In this document: piece after piece, positions 32,362-44,743 of the stretch
Position numbering within the stretch: the stretch's first letter is position 1
Layout: each line of letters opens with the position of its first letter
NCBI GenBank assembly: GCA_947494805.1
Contig: CANLWK010000008.1
Location: 1 to 64,000, forward strand
DNA length: 64,000 bases
Source of the DNA: an uncultured Croceitalea sp.
GTDB lineage: Bacteria > Bacteroidota > Bacteroidia > Flavobacteriales > Flavobacteriaceae
Direction of reading: 5' to 3'
Notes under the pieces: model-generated
Seen by the model: the letters and a program-made list of their open reading frames with translations, nothing else
Databases searched by the model: none
What the model was told of the DNA's origin: nothing
Translations under genes and position numbers: made by a program

Positions 32362-33822
32362 ATGAAAAAAATAGTTATTATAGGTTCTGGATTCTCCTCA
32401 CTTTCGGCAGCCTGTTATTTGGCAAAAGCTGGCTTTGATGTACATGTATACGAAAAAAACGCTACCGTTGGTGGTCGTGCGAGGCAACTGAAAAAAGATG
32501 GGTTCACCTTTGATATTGGCCCAAGTTGGTACTGGATGCCAGACATTTTTGAAAAGTTTTTTAACGACTTTCAAAAGAAAACCGCTGATTATTACAAATT
32601 GGACAAATTGAGTCCGGCCTATAAAATATTCTTTACTGATGATGTCATAACAATTGGGGACAGTATGGATAAAATCTGCGAAGAATTTGAACGAATCGAG
32701 ACGGGTAGCGCCAAACATCTTCGAAACTTTATCAAAAAAGCACAAGATAACTACGACATCGCCATCAATAAAATTGTGTTGCGGCCCGGCCTTTCACCCT
32801 TAGAATTGGTGACGAAAGATACCGTGCTGCGCGTTGATCAATTCTTTAAGACCATTAGCCAAGAGGTACGAAGAAAATTTAGCAATCCCAAGTTGATTTC
32901 CACTTTAGAATTTCCTGTGCTGTTCTTGGGAGCAAAGCCCAGCAAAACCCCTTCATTCTACAGCTTTATGAATTTTGCTGATTTTGGTTTGGGTACATGG
33001 CACCCCGAAGGCGGTATGTACGAAATTATCAAAGCCATGCGAAGCCTAGCTGAAGAACTTGGTGTAAAGATCAATACCAATTCGCCCGCGGAGCAGATAC
33101 AAGTCACAAATGGTCTCACTACAGGTATTGTTGTGCATGGCGAGACCGTAAACGCAGATATCGTACTTAGCGGTGCAGATTACCACCATTCTGAAACACT
33201 TTTAGAGGAACGGTACCGACAGTACTCAGAAAATTATTGGGACAAAAAAACGTATGCCCCATCTTCATTACTGTTCTATGTAGGTTTTGATAAGAAACTG
33301 AATAATATTGAGCACCATAATCTGTTTTTCGATACTGATTTTGAGAAGCATGCCGAAGAGATATATGATGAGCCTGTATGGCCATCAGAACCACTTTTTT
33401 ATGCCAATTTTCCGTCAATAACCGATGGAAGCATGGCCCCTAAGAATTGTGAAACCGGCTTTTTCTTGATTCCGATAGCGCCAAATCTCGAAGATACCCA
33501 AGAACTACGACAACAATATTTTGACATTATTATGGACCGTTTTGAAAAACGCACCCAACAAGATGTCAAAAATAACATTATATTTAAAGAGAGCTTCTGT
33601 GTCAATGACTTCATAGACGAGTACAACTCGTACAAGGGCAATGCATACGGCATGGCCAACACATTGACCCAAACTGCCTTTTTACGACCTGGTTTAAAAA
33701 GTAAAAAGGTTGAAAACATGTACTTTACAGGGCAACTGACCGTTCCGGGCCCTGGTGTACCACCATCGCTGATTTCAGGTAAATTAGTTTCTGACTTGAT
33801 AATTAAAAACACAAGAAAATGA
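32362..33822 (+). CDS. crtI: Phytoene desaturase
   Basis: 486 aa FAD-dependent enzyme converting phytoene to lycopene-type products. N-terminal dinucleotide-binding motif KKIVIIGSGFSSLSAACYLAK (shortened reading, residues 2-22), then VGGRARQLKKDGFTFDIGPSWYWMP, and the C-terminal signature TGQLTVPGPGVPPSLISG. ATG 32362 follows MerR by 16 nt. Its stop overlaps the crtB start (ATGA). A second, different desaturase lies downstream, so this one is assigned as CrtI by its place beside crtB. Confidence 0.92.
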   Translation: MKKIVIIGSGFSSLSAACYLAKAGFDVHVYEKNATVGGRARQLKKDGFTFDIGPSWYWMPDIFEKFFNDFQKKTADYYKLDKLSPAYKIFFTDDVITIGDSMDKICEEFERIETGSAKHLRNFIKKAQDNYDIAINKIVLRPGLSPLELVTKDTVLRVDQFFKTISQEVRRKFSNPKLISTLEFPVLFLGAKPSKTPSFYSFMNFADFGLGTWHPEGGMYEIIKAMRSLAEELGVKINTNSPAEQIQVTNGLTTGIVVHGETVNADIVLSGADYHHSETLLEERYRQYSENYWDKKTYAPSSLLFYVGFDKKLNNIEHHNLFFDTDFEKHAEEIYDEPVWPSEPLFYANFPSITDGSMAPKNCETGFFLIPIAPNLEDTQELRQQYFDIIMDRFEKRTQQDVKNNIIFKESFCVNDFIDEYNSYKGNAYGMANTLTQTAFLRPGLKSKKVENMYFTGQLTVPGPGVPPSLISGKLVSDLIIKNTRK

Positions 33823-34658
33823 AATCCATTTTTGACAATGTATCGTACGACTGCAGTAAGATCGTGACAGAATCTTACAGTACTTCATTTGCACTTGCAA
33901 CAAAAATGCTAGGAACTTCAATACGAAGTGATATCTACAACATCTACGGCTTTGTTCGTTTTGCTGATGAAATTGTAGACACTTTCCATGATTTCGATAA
34001 AGAAACACTATTCAATAACTTTGAGAAGGACCTGCATGATTCTTTAGAAAACAAAATAAGCCTAAACCCCATACTCAACGCTTTTCAACATACCTATCAC
34101 AAATACGATATTCCGTTTGAACTGGTGGCCGCCTTTATGAAAAGTATGCGAATGGATTTGGTCAAAAAACAGTACAAGACAATCGCAGAATACAAAGAAT
34201 ATATCTATGGTTCTGCCGATGTGGTAGGTTTAATGTGCCTTTGTGTTTTTGTCAATGGTAACAAAGAACAATACGATACGTTGAAAGAATCGGCCATGGC
34301 CTTGGGCTCTGCCTTTCAAAAAGTTAACTTTTTACGCGATTTAAAGGCTGATTTTGAGGATTTGGAACGTTCATATTTCCCCAATACCAATCTGTTAGAA
34401 CTTGATGAAGCCTCAAAAAAGCGTATCATAGACGAAATAAAGGCTGACTTTGCACTGGGCTATTCAGGAATAGAAAAACTTCCCTCACAAGCAAAGTTTG
34501 GGGTCTACACGGCTTACAAGTACTATTACAAACTGCTTGAAAAATTAAAGAAAACACCACCTTTGGAAATTAAAAACACGAGAATACGTGTTCCGAATTA
34601 TCAAAAATTCGGACTTTTGGCAAAATCTTATGTGAATTACAAACTTCAATTAGTATAG
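33819..34658 (+). CDS. crtB: Phytoene synthase
   Basis: Condenses two geranylgeranyl-PP to phytoene, the first committed carotenoid step. 279 aa. The first aspartate-rich motif is in YGFVRFADEIVDTFHDFD; the second is KVNFLRDLKADFEDLERSYFP. The N-terminal YSTSFALATKML is typical for squalene/phytoene synthases. Overlaps crtI by 4 nt (ATGA) and precedes crtZ by 4 nt. Confidence 0.95.
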   Translation: MKSIFDNVSYDCSKIVTESYSTSFALATKMLGTSIRSDIYNIYGFVRFADEIVDTFHDFDKETLFNNFEKDLHDSLENKISLNPILNAFQHTYHKYDIPFELVAAFMKSMRMDLVKKQYKTIAEYKEYIYGSADVVGLMCLCVFVNGNKEQYDTLKESAMALGSAFQKVNFLRDLKADFEDLERSYFPNTNLLELDEASKKRIIDEIKADFALGYSGIEKLPSQAKFGVYTAYKYYYKLLEKLKKTPPLEIKNTRIRVPNYQKFGLLAKSYVNYKLQLV

Positions 34659-34662
34659 CGAA

Positions 34663-37224
<2,562 letters not shown>

Positions 37225-37231
37225 GTTGTTG

Positions 37232-37933
37232 TTACCGATCATACTCCAAAGGATTCTTACCAAACCATGTTCCAAAAGACTTATAAGGCTGAAAACGTGA
37301 AAAAAGTTCTTCTGAATACCATTTTAACTCACGGGTTTTGCCGATGGCCTTAACATGGCCTTCTGTTTGATATGCGAACTTATTTAGTGCATCAACGTTT
37401 CTCCAGAGGCTGAAAGTTGCCATGTTTTTAAAGGGCACCTCCCCTATCCCCTTATTGAACAACAGTCCCGGGTTTGATGCCAAGTGTTCTCGTGATTTCG
37501 GAACAAATTTCCAAAACTTGATCAGTAATTTCGTTTTAATGGTCGCTCTGGTAATTACGGCATAAGCATCGATATCTTCCAATGCCGCACTTTTTTCAAA
37601 CGGATTTATTCTTGCCCATTCACCGCGAGCTATAATATTCTTCATGTACAGCTGATAGTGCTCTACCGATTTCTTCCGGTACTTTTCCATAAGCCCAGAA
37701 GATTGATTGAATTGAAGAGCAGCATCCTCATTTCGCCAAACCTGCAAAACAGCGTAAGTTCCAAAATCAGGACGTGGGTCAAAACCTTCGCGGCCCGTAC
37801 CCAAAAGCTTGTAGAATTCTTGTCCTTTCACGTTGGCAAGATACCTGTGTGCAAACTGCATCATACTAAATGCCCATAGCTTTGACCCAAAACTTTTAAA
37901 TCTAAAAAAAGTAAGGGTGGTAATCTGTGACAT
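37232..37933 (-). CDS. crtA: Spheroidene monooxygenase-type protein (CrtA family)
   Basis: 233 aa, resembling the CrtA/DUF3291 spheroidene monooxygenase family: ITTLTFFRFKSFGSKLWAFS and MMQFAHRYL at the N-terminus, KLLGTGREGFDPRPDFGTYAVLQVW, TRATIKTKLLIKFW, and NMATFSLWRN. CrtA introduces keto groups at C-2/C-2' of acyclic ends using heme and O2. Convergent and almost contiguous with the carotenoid operon, it probably adds a 2-keto group to the CruF/CrtD product. It starts 2 nt after the stop of the upstream thioredoxin-like gene on the same strand. Confidence 0.82.
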   Translation of the reverse strand: MSQITTLTFFRFKSFGSKLWAFSMMQFAHRYLANVKGQEFYKLLGTGREGFDPRPDFGTYAVLQVWRNEDAALQFNQSSGLMEKYRKKSVEHYQLYMKNIIARGEWARINPFEKSAALEDIDAYAVITRATIKTKLLIKFWKFVPKSREHLASNPGLLFNKGIGEVPFKNMATFSLWRNVDALNKFAYQTEGHVKAIGKTRELKWYSEELFSRFQPYKSFGTWFGKNPLEYDR

Positions 37934-37934
37934 T

Positions 37935-38498
37935 TTATTGGGCTAGCAATGAATCGAGCAATTTTTTGAACGTCTTGGTATCCCAATCGGCAATACCATT
38001 TTGTTCTACTACCACATATCCGTTTTTGTCAATCAGATAAGAGTATGGTGTTTTCTCGGGAACTTTGACAGCAGATTTATCACCAATGATCAAATACGTT
38101 ACTGGAAAGGTAAACTCATGCTTTTTCATGAATTCTTCAACAGGTGGGCGATTTTCATTGGTAATGATATAAAAATCCATCTGATCTTTATAGGCATCGT
38201 ACAAATTTTGAACACTTTTCAATTCTGCTTCACTTGGCAATCGCCATGAGGCCCAAAAGTTGATAAAAACAACTTTGCCCTTTGATTCTTCAAAATTAAA
38301 AAAGTTCCACTCTGAATCTTTTAGGCGCCAATCGTAATCAGTAAGTTGCTTGCGCTGCGTGGCTTCCACTACATAGGGAGAAAAAGAGAACATTCGATTT
38401 AACAGTATCTTTCCGTAATGCCCCAAGGGGGTAACAAAAAATGATAAAATGAATAGAATGACAACGATATTAAAAACCGTCTTTTTCTTAACTGCCAT
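37935..38498 (-). CDS. TlpA-like thioredoxin-fold protein lacking both active-site cysteines
   Basis: 187 aa. One N-terminal membrane anchor (VFNIVVILFILSFFVTPLG, about 9-27) and an extracytoplasmic TlpA/ResA-like domain. The expected WCxxC site reads WASWRLPSE: W82-A83-S84-W85-R86-L87-P88-S89, so both cysteines are replaced by Arg and Ser. The rest of the fold (KVVFINFWASW, TFPVTYLIIGD, KTPYSYLIDKNGYVV with the cis-Pro region TPYSYL) is kept. It cannot act as a thiol oxidoreductase in the usual way. Directly upstream of crtA on the same strand, likely co-transcribed. Function unknown. Confidence 0.82.
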   Translation of the reverse strand: MAVKKKTVFNIVVILFILSFFVTPLGHYGKILLNRMFSFSPYVVEATQRKQLTDYDWRLKDSEWNFFNFEESKGKVVFINFWASWRLPSEAELKSVQNLYDAYKDQMDFYIITNENRPPVEEFMKKHEFTFPVTYLIIGDKSAVKVPEKTPYSYLIDKNGYVVVEQNGIADWDTKTFKKLLDSLLAQ

Positions 38499-38518
38499 AA
38501 AAATGAAAGATTAAAAAC

Positions 38519-38548
38519 AAAAAGCTCCTGATAGAACAGGAGCTTTTT
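38519..38548 (-). terminator. Intrinsic terminator after aconitase
   Basis: Stem AAAAAGCTCCTG (38519-38530), loop ATAGAA, CAGGAGCTTTTT (38537-38548). On the minus strand the T-run follows the hairpin, ending the aconitase transcript 18 nt after its stop. Confidence 0.88.
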
Positions 38549-38565
38549 GAGTTGCATTTAAAAGA

Positions 38566-40836
38566 TTATGCATTTTCTTTTTTGATAACGTTCAAAGCCG
38601 AACCTTCTTTGAACCAATTGATTTGAGCCATATTGTACGTATGGTTTGCAATAATAGTATCCTTACTACCATCAGCATGTACCACTTCAAGAGTCAACGG
38701 CTTCTCAGGCGCAAAATCTGCAATATCAACAAAGTTGAACGTATCGTCTTCTTGAATGAGGTCGTAGTCACTTTCATTGGCAAATGTTAGCCCTAGCATA
38801 CCTTGCTTCTTAAGGTTGGTCTCGTGTATTCTTGCAAAAGACTTTACCAAAACCGCAGCAACACCCAAATGTCTTGGTTGCATTGCCGCATGTTCCCTTG
38901 AAGAGCCTTCTCCATAATTATGGTCGCCAACCACTATAGAACGTATGCCGGCCGCCTTATACGCTCGTTGCGTATCTGGCACACCGCCATACTCACCGGT
39001 CAATTGATTCTTGACAAAATTGGTTTTCTTGTTGTACGCATTGACACCACCTATCAATGTATTATTTGCAATGTTATCTAGATGTCCGCGGTAACGCAAC
39101 CATGGCCCTGCCATAGAAATGTGGTCAGTCGTACACTTACCAAATGCCTTGATCAATAATTTTACCCCTTGTAACTCTCCAGGTTTGATAGGTACAAAAG
39201 GATCTAACAATTGAAGACGCTCAGAAGCCGGTGAAACAATCACTTGAACCCCGCTACCATCTTCCATAGGAGCTACATACCCTGCATCTTCAACTGCAAA
39301 GCCTTCAGGTGGAAGTTCGTAGCCTCTTGGCTCATCCAACAGTATTTCTTCGCCATCTTCATTGATTAACTTATCGGTCATCGGATTAAAATCCAATCGA
39401 CCTGAAATTGCAATGGCCGTTACCAATTCAGGTGAGCCCACAAAAGCCAATGTATTTGGATTACCATCGGCGCGCTTGGCGAAATTTCGGTTGAACGAGT
39501 GTACGATGGTATTTCTCGGTCCGTTCGCAGCTTTATCTCCATAACGGTCCCACATACCAATGCAAGGTCCACATGCATTTGCAAAAACCGTTGCGCCTAC
39601 ATTATTGAACGTCTCAATGAACCCGTCACGTTCAATCGTATAACGTACTTGTTCTGAACCCGGAGTAATTGTAAACTCAGACTTCATTTTTAACTTCTTA
39701 TCAGAGACTTGTTTTGCTAAAGACGCCGCCCGCGAAATATCTTCGTATGAAGAGTTGGTACATGAACCAATCAAACCTACTTCAACGTTCAATGGCCAGT
39801 CATTGTCTTTGGCAGCTTCTCCCATTTTTGATATTGGCGTGGCCAAATCTGGTGTAAATGGTCCATTCAAATGTGGCTCCAATGTACTTAGGTCAATCTC
39901 GATGACCTGATCAAAATAGTTTTCAGGGTTTTGGTATGCCTCAGGATCTGCGGTCAAGTGTTCTTTTGCCTCTTTTGCTGCGTCGGCAACATCTGCCCTG
40001 TCCGTAGCTCTTAGATATCTGTCCATGGACTCATCATACCCAAAAGTAGATGTGGTCGCACCGACCTCGGCGCCCATATTGCAAATGGTGCCTTTACCGG
40101 TACACGACATTGAAGTCGCTCCTTCACCAAAATATTCAATAATTGCTCCAGTACCGCCTTTAACGGTCAAGATGTCAGCAACTTTTAAGATAACATCCTT
40201 TGGGGCTGTCCAACCCGATAATTTTCCGGTAAGCTTTACCCCAATCAATTTTGGAAATTTAAGCTCCCATGCCATACCTGCCATCACATCAACAGCATCT
40301 GCACCACCAACTCCAATGGCAACCATACCCAAACCACCGGCATTCACCGTATGCGAATCTGTACCGATCATCATACCGCCAGGGAAAGCGTAATTTTCCA
40401 ATACAACTTGATGGATGATACCTGCACCAGGTTTCCAGAAACCAATACCGTATTTGTTGGATACAGACTCTAAAAAGTCAAATACTTCATTACTCGTCTC
40501 ATTGGCACGTTTTAAATCGGCACTGGCACCAACTTTGGCCTGAATCAAGTGATCGCAATGCACTGTTGTTGGAACGGCAACTTTAGGTTTACCGGCATGC
40601 ATGAACTGTAAAAGGGCCATTTGGGCTGTAGCATCTTGACATGCAACCCGATCGGGTGCAAAATCGACATAATCTTTACCCCTTGTAAAAACGGTTTCAG
40701 GATTTCCATCCCATAAATGGGAATATAAAATCTTTTCTGACAAGGTTAAGGGTCTACCTACTAACTTTCGCGCTATGTCAACCTTTTCTCCCATGGTTGC
40801 ATAGACTTTTTTGATCATGTCAATGTCAAACGCCAT
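38566..40836 (-). CDS. Aconitate hydratase
   Basis: [4Fe-4S] enzyme interconverting citrate and isocitrate in the TCA cycle. The 756 aa correspond to the mitochondrial-type aconitase rather than AcnA (about 890) or AcnB. Cluster-binding cysteines appear in [11 protein letters not shown] and [29 protein letters not shown] carries the conserved HSH-type substrate region; the swivel domain contains [14 protein letters not shown] monocistronic unit with its own terminator. Confidence 0.95.
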   Translation of the reverse strand: MAFDIDMIKKVYATMGEKVDIARKLVGRPLTLSEKILYSHLWDGNPETVFTRGKDYVDFAPDRVACQDATAQMALLQFMHAGKPKVAVPTTVHCDHLIQAKVGASADLKRANETSNEVFDFLESVSNKYGIGFWKPGAGIIHQVVLENYAFPGGMMIGTDSHTVNAGGLGMVAIGVGGADAVDVMAGMAWELKFPKLIGVKLTGKLSGWTAPKDVILKVADILTVKGGTGAIIEYFGEGATSMSCTGKGTICNMGAEVGATTSTFGYDESMDRYLRATDRADVADAAKEAKEHLTADPEAYQNPENYFDQVIEIDLSTLEPHLNGPFTPDLATPISKMGEAAKDNDWPLNVEVGLIGSCTNSSYEDISRAASLAKQVSDKKLKMKSEFTITPGSEQVRYTIERDGFIETFNNVGATVFANACGPCIGMWDRYGDKAANGPRNTIVHSFNRNFAKRADGNPNTLAFVGSPELVTAIAISGRLDFNPMTDKLINEDGEEILLDEPRGYELPPEGFAVEDAGYVAPMEDGSGVQVIVSPASERLQLLDPFVPIKPGELQGVKLLIKAFGKCTTDHISMAGPWLRYRGHLDNIANNTLIGGVNAYNKKTNFVKNQLTGEYGGVPDTQRAYKAAGIRSIVVGDHNYGEGSSREHAAMQPRHLGVAAVLVKSFARIHETNLKKQGMLGLTFANESDYDLIQEDDTFNFVDIADFAPEKPLTLEVVHADGSKDTIIANHTYNMAQINWFKEGSALNVIKKENA

Positions 40837-40998
40837 TATGCTTAAGTTGTTTTGAATTTACAATTCGTTAAAATTACGAAATTGAAGTGGGGTAAAAAAT
40901 AGAAAAGACGCATTAGGGGTACTTTTGCCAAAACGGAAAAATACCATTATGCTCATTATCAATTTAGTAGAAAAAAACGGGTTGAATAATTCGCTTTA

Positions 40999-41952
40999 CT
41001 ACAAAAGTTGTCGAATAATTTCGTCCTCCGAAATCCCTTCAGCCTCAGCCTTGTAGTTTTTTAAGATACGATGCCTTAAAATTCCAGAGGCCACGGCTTT
41101 GACGTCTTCAATATCAGGGGAGAATTTACCATTGACTGCCGCATTTGCCTTTGCAGCCAATACCAAATTTTGAGAAGCACGAGGACCGGCGCCCCAATCG
41201 ATATAGTTTTTTACAAAATCAGAAGCACCCTCTAGATTGGGCCTTGTTTTATTGACCAACCGAACCGTATAATCCACGACGTTATCGGGCACCGGAATTC
41301 TACGAATCAAACTTTGTACATCATTGATACCATCTGCACTGAACAAGGTATTTAGGTGCACAGAGGCGTCAGATGTTGTTGACTTTACAATGGCAATCTC
41401 TTCTTCAACCGATGGGTAGGTCAATCTAATGGCAAACATAAAACGGTCGAGCTGTGCCTCGGGCAAGGGATACGTTCCTTCTTGTTCAATAGGGTTTTGT
41501 GTTGCCAAAACAAAATATGGCCTTTCTAACTTGTGTCGCTGTCCAGCTATGGTCACGGCTCTTTCTTGCATAGCCTCAAGCAGTGCAGCTTGCGTTTTGG
41601 GCGGAGTACGGTTAATTTCGTCAGCTAAGATGATGTTCGCAAAAACCGGTCCCTTGATAAACTTAAAATTACGGTTTTGGTCCAATACCTCACTACCTAA
41701 AATATCACTCGGCATTAAATCAGGGGTAAACTGTATCCTTTTGAAATCAAGCCCTAAAGTCTGGGCAATGGTATTGACCATTAAGGTTTTAGCCAAACCA
41801 GGAACACCAATTAATAGCGAATGTCCCCCAGTGTAAATTGATAATAAAATCTGGTCAACAACCTCTTCTTGACCAACGATGACTTTTGCAATCTCCTTTT
41901 TTAAGTCTTTGTGTTTTTCAACCAGACTTTCAATAGCCGCTACGTCAGACAT
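40999..41952 (-). CDS. MoxR-family AAA+ ATPase
   Basis: 317 aa chaperone-like ATPase: Walker A IGVPGLAKTLM (about 43-53), Walker B and sensor region LADEINRTPPKTQAALLEAMQE (read in parts), FVLATQNPIEQEGTYPLPEAQ and a C-terminal lid with GAGPRASQNLVLAAKA. MoxR proteins usually work with DUF58 and VWA-domain partners (bat genes) in envelope stress or enzyme maturation; those partners are not in this window. It follows the peptidyl-prolyl isomerase gene by 1 nt, so it is probably co-transcribed with the two isomerase genes. Confidence 0.92.
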   Translation of the reverse strand: MSDVAAIESLVEKHKDLKKEIAKVIVGQEEVVDQILLSIYTGGHSLLIGVPGLAKTLMVNTIAQTLGLDFKRIQFTPDLMPSDILGSEVLDQNRNFKFIKGPVFANIILADEINRTPPKTQAALLEAMQERAVTIAGQRHKLERPYFVLATQNPIEQEGTYPLPEAQLDRFMFAIRLTYPSVEEEIAIVKSTTSDASVHLNTLFSADGINDVQSLIRRIPVPDNVVDYTVRLVNKTRPNLEGASDFVKNYIDWGAGPRASQNLVLAAKANAAVNGKFSPDIEDVKAVASGILRHRILKNYKAEAEGISEDEIIRQLL

Positions 41953-41953
41953 A

Positions 41954-43378
41954 CTAGTTCTTTACCCAATTGTTTGAAAAATCACAGTCTTTGTTCTCGT
42001 TACTGACTTGAATATAAACGTCTTCTATCTTTTCTTTCATCCATTCTTGAACTGCCTTGAACTGTTTTTCACGTAAGGCCAACTCTTGAATTTTAATATA
42101 GTCACGGGCAAAATCGGCCTTGTGCTCATCGAAACGGTTAGAAATCTGCATGATCTTAAACTTTGGTGCACCTCCACGAGGGTCATCTTCACGAACCGGG
42201 CGCGAAATCTCACCATCTTTTAAATCGCGAACTTGATTGTACAACGAGGGATCCATTTTGGTCAACTCAAATTTAGAGTCAAAGTTTATCGGGTTGCGCA
42301 ACACACCACCGTCGAACTTGGTCTCCTTTTCATCAGAAAAATTTAGGGCCGCCTCAGCAAAGGTGTATTTTCCATCCAGCACCTGTTTACGAATGGTATC
42401 CAACTCTTGAGAAGCTTTTAACATGGCTTCGTTAGAAATCTCAGGAATCAGGAGAATATGTCTCAAATCTACTTCTTGGCCCCGAATCTTCTCGACCAAA
42501 ATGATATGATATCCAAAGTCTGTCTCAAATGGGTCTGAAATCTCACCCTCTTGCAAACTAAAAGCAACATCTTTGAACTCTTTTACAAAGGGGGTTTCAC
42601 GGGTCATACTGTAAAAGCCACCTTTGGACTTTGAACCAGGGTCTTGTGAGTACAAAATAGCCTTAACATTAAAGCTAGAACCATTGTCTTCAACATCTTG
42701 TTTAATGGTCTTCAAACGATCAATGACCTTTTGTTTCTCCAAATCCGAAGGTTGGGGCTGCTTTACAATCTGTGAGATTTCCAGTTCAGCGCCAAAAACA
42801 GGTCTTTCATCTTCAGGTATCTTGTAAAAGAATTGACGTACTTCTTCTGGGGTTACCTGTACGTCTTCTGTTATCTTGGTTTGCATTTTTTCTGAAAGCA
42901 TTCGAAGTTTATTGATTTCGAACAGCTCTTTTCTAAAACTTTCCAAATCAGCTTTCTTATAATACTTTAACATCTTTTCAACGCTTCCTATTTGTGAAGA
43001 CAGCTGCTGAATTTGGCGGTCGCTTGTAGCGTTCACCTGGTCATCAGAAACCAACAGACTATCTTGAACGGCCTGATGGGCATATAGACGATCTTCCATT
43101 AACTTGCCCAAGAGTTGGCAATGGGTAATATCTTCTGTTGAAGCACCTTGACTTTTCAGATCGATCAACGTCTTTTCAATATCAGAGTCCAAGATTACAT
43201 AATCACCGATTACCGATGCAATACCATCTATCTTAACTTTTGGACCAGTGGTTACACTATCTTTCTGCACATCCGTCGCTGATGCCACCATGGTGTTCTC
43301 AGTTTCGGCCTCTTGCCCAAAGGTTAAACCGATAGTACCCAAAAGTGCTACAGCAAAAATCTTACTTCTCGTTCGCAT
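41954..43378 (-). CDS. SurA-like peptidyl-prolyl isomerase with two parvulin domains
   Basis: About 474 aa from MRTRSKIFAVALLGTIGLTFGQ, a signal peptide; the longer frame (to 43411) puts extra basic residues before it. An N-terminal SurA-type chaperone region (VKIDGIASVIGDYVILDSD, read in parts) is followed by two rotamase repeats: the first around DPGSKSKGGFYSMTRETPFVKEF and GYHIILVEKIRG, the second around DLRHILLIPEIS and KFDGGVLRNP. It folds outer-membrane proteins in the periplasm. Its start overlaps the upstream lipoprotein gene by 17 nt, and moxR follows 1 nt later. Confidence 0.9.
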   Translation of the reverse strand: MRTRSKIFAVALLGTIGLTFGQEAETENTMVASATDVQKDSVTTGPKVKIDGIASVIGDYVILDSDIEKTLIDLKSQGASTEDITHCQLLGKLMEDRLYAHQAVQDSLLVSDDQVNATSDRQIQQLSSQIGSVEKMLKYYKKADLESFRKELFEINKLRMLSEKMQTKITEDVQVTPEEVRQFFYKIPEDERPVFGAELEISQIVKQPQPSDLEKQKVIDRLKTIKQDVEDNGSSFNVKAILYSQDPGSKSKGGFYSMTRETPFVKEFKDVAFSLQEGEISDPFETDFGYHIILVEKIRGQEVDLRHILLIPEISNEAMLKASQELDTIRKQVLDGKYTFAEAALNFSDEKETKFDGGVLRNPINFDSKFELTKMDPSLYNQVRDLKDGEISRPVREDDPRGGAPKFKIMQISNRFDEHKADFARDYIKIQELALREKQFKAVQEWMKEKIEDVYIQVSNENKDCDFSNNWVKN

Positions 43379-44243
43379 ATATCTCAAATTCATTCTGTTT
43401 AATGGCTTCATCGATAATTTCTGTCTCCAATCGCTTTTCGTAATCGAGACGTCTTTTGTTCAATATTATTCTCGTGATATCTGGTTTGATATAGGGTAGT
43501 GGCGCAATATCGTTAATATCAAGAATATCAGTTACCTTACCCAAATATACCCCTAATGAATCTTGCAGTTCAAAAAATTGTGATTTCTTTAAGTACCGCT
43601 CTTGATTCGCATAATTTATTGCCGGAATTTCACCCATGACCCTGGTGGCACTCACCCAGATAGAATCGTTGAAATGTATTTTTTTAAATTGTACCGCAAT
43701 AGAATCTAAATACTCTTTATCATTTTCCTTGAAAGACTGAATTCTTTTGACAACCTCATTTTTATTGAGAAACTGGGTAGGCAATACCACAAATCGAAGT
43801 TGCACCAATTTCTCGTTCAATTTGAAATTTTCTTTCTGCTTCTCATAATATGTGCTGAGCTGTGCATCACTCACGGCCGTATCATTTGATTGTTGTACCA
43901 GTGCCTCAATATAGGCTCGGGTATATAGATCCGTGCGGTAGTCATTCACCAAACGATCAAACCGCGCCAATTTATCTTCGGGCAGGTTTATCTTTGACTT
44001 TGAAAACAACAGTTGTTTCGATGCCCATTTATTGATATAGTTGACCACAAAGGCAGCACTGTCTTGCGGTGACATCTCTTTGGTGATAAAGGGGGCTACA
44101 TCTTGTGAATAAAGATACGCCTCGCCAACACGGGCAATAGGGGCTGTCTCAACCTCATCTTTGAAAAAAGAGCCACAGGCACCAAGGGTCAATACGATGA
44201 CCACTACTAATACCTTTGGTATATGTATGCGATAAAAATGCAT
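43362..44243 (-). CDS. SurA-N-like periplasmic lipoprotein (isomerase family)
   Basis: 293 aa with lipobox VLTLGACGS (Cys near 23). The sequence ARVGEAYLYSQDVAPFI is similar to the SurA/PpiD N-terminal chaperone region, but no clear parvulin catalytic block is seen, so it is better viewed as a chaperone-type protein of the peptidyl-prolyl isomerase family. It contains a charged helical middle (QLSTYYEKQKENFKLNEKLVQ). It heads the three-gene unit with the SurA-like gene and moxR. Confidence 0.75.
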   Translation of the reverse strand: MHFYRIHIPKVLVVVIVLTLGACGSFFKDEVETAPIARVGEAYLYSQDVAPFITKEMSPQDSAAFVVNYINKWASKQLLFSKSKINLPEDKLARFDRLVNDYRTDLYTRAYIEALVQQSNDTAVSDAQLSTYYEKQKENFKLNEKLVQLRFVVLPTQFLNKNEVVKRIQSFKENDKEYLDSIAVQFKKIHFNDSIWVSATRVMGEIPAINYANQERYLKKSQFFELQDSLGVYLGKVTDILDINDIAPLPYIKPDITRIILNKRRLDYEKRLETEIIDEAIKQNEFEIYANEK

Positions 44244-44247
44244 TCGG

Positions 44248-44277
44248 CAAAAATAACAATTACTTCAAGGCATACAA
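44248..44277 (-). promoter_or_regulatory. Promoter of the isomerase-moxR operon, TTG-N19-TAnnTTTG
   Basis: On the minus strand TTG (44277-44275), a 19-nt spacer and TATTTTTG (44255-44248) lie immediately before the start codon at 44243. The transcript would have little or no leader. Confidence 0.6.
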
Positions 44278-44478
44278 GTTGCCCCCTAAGTGATTAACAC
44301 ATTTTTAGTAACGATAGGTATTTTTTGGGCTTCAAGGATATGACCTTAAATGAAAAAGGTCTAGTTTACAAATGGTTGTCAGAACAATGTTTTTTAGCCC
44401 TCTCTTCTCGTTCGCATTAAAAACTAAATAAATTTTTAGAACTTTAGCCAACGAGAAATAACTATACCAAACACCAAA

Positions 44479-44730
44479 ATGGAAAAAGTACTGGACCGAA
44501 AAATCAAATTAATTTGGGATTTCAAAGGCCAAGCGGCCGCCAAGACCGCCGAGCACTACGAAATTCATTTAAAGGAATACATTCTTAACGAAGAATTGAA
44601 ATTTGACACCACAGGATACCAACATTTAAGCGAGATGCACAGTATTGCTTATTTAGTGGTGGCGGAATTTGAAATGCTACAGGCCCGTGATGATCTCAAA
44701 CCCCATCGTGGTGAGGTATACCAAGATTAA
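44479..44730 (+). CDS. Conserved small protein of unknown function
   Basis: 83 residues, acidic to neutral, mostly helical, no signal or membrane segment. The sequence WDFKGQAAAKTAEHYEIHLKE near the N-terminus and a C-terminal DLKPHRGEVYQD are distinctive; I recall similar short proteins in other Flavobacteriaceae without a function. The His/Glu-rich middle (HLSEMHSIAYLVV) could bind metal, but this is speculation. It ends 13 nt before the beta-lactamase-like gene and is probably co-transcribed with it. Confidence 0.7.
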   Translation: MEKVLDRKIKLIWDFKGQAAAKTAEHYEIHLKEYILNEELKFDTTGYQHLSEMHSIAYLVVAEFEMLQARDDLKPHRGEVYQD

Positions 44731-44743
44731 TCAAACCAAACTC

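Noticed and set aside
40950-41054. Small plus-strand ORF (34 codons, MLIINLVEKN...) preceded by a TACTTTTG motif
   Set aside because: It runs antisense into the 3' end of moxR, has no recognisable family, and the motif is not at the proper distance from a TTG; chance is likely.
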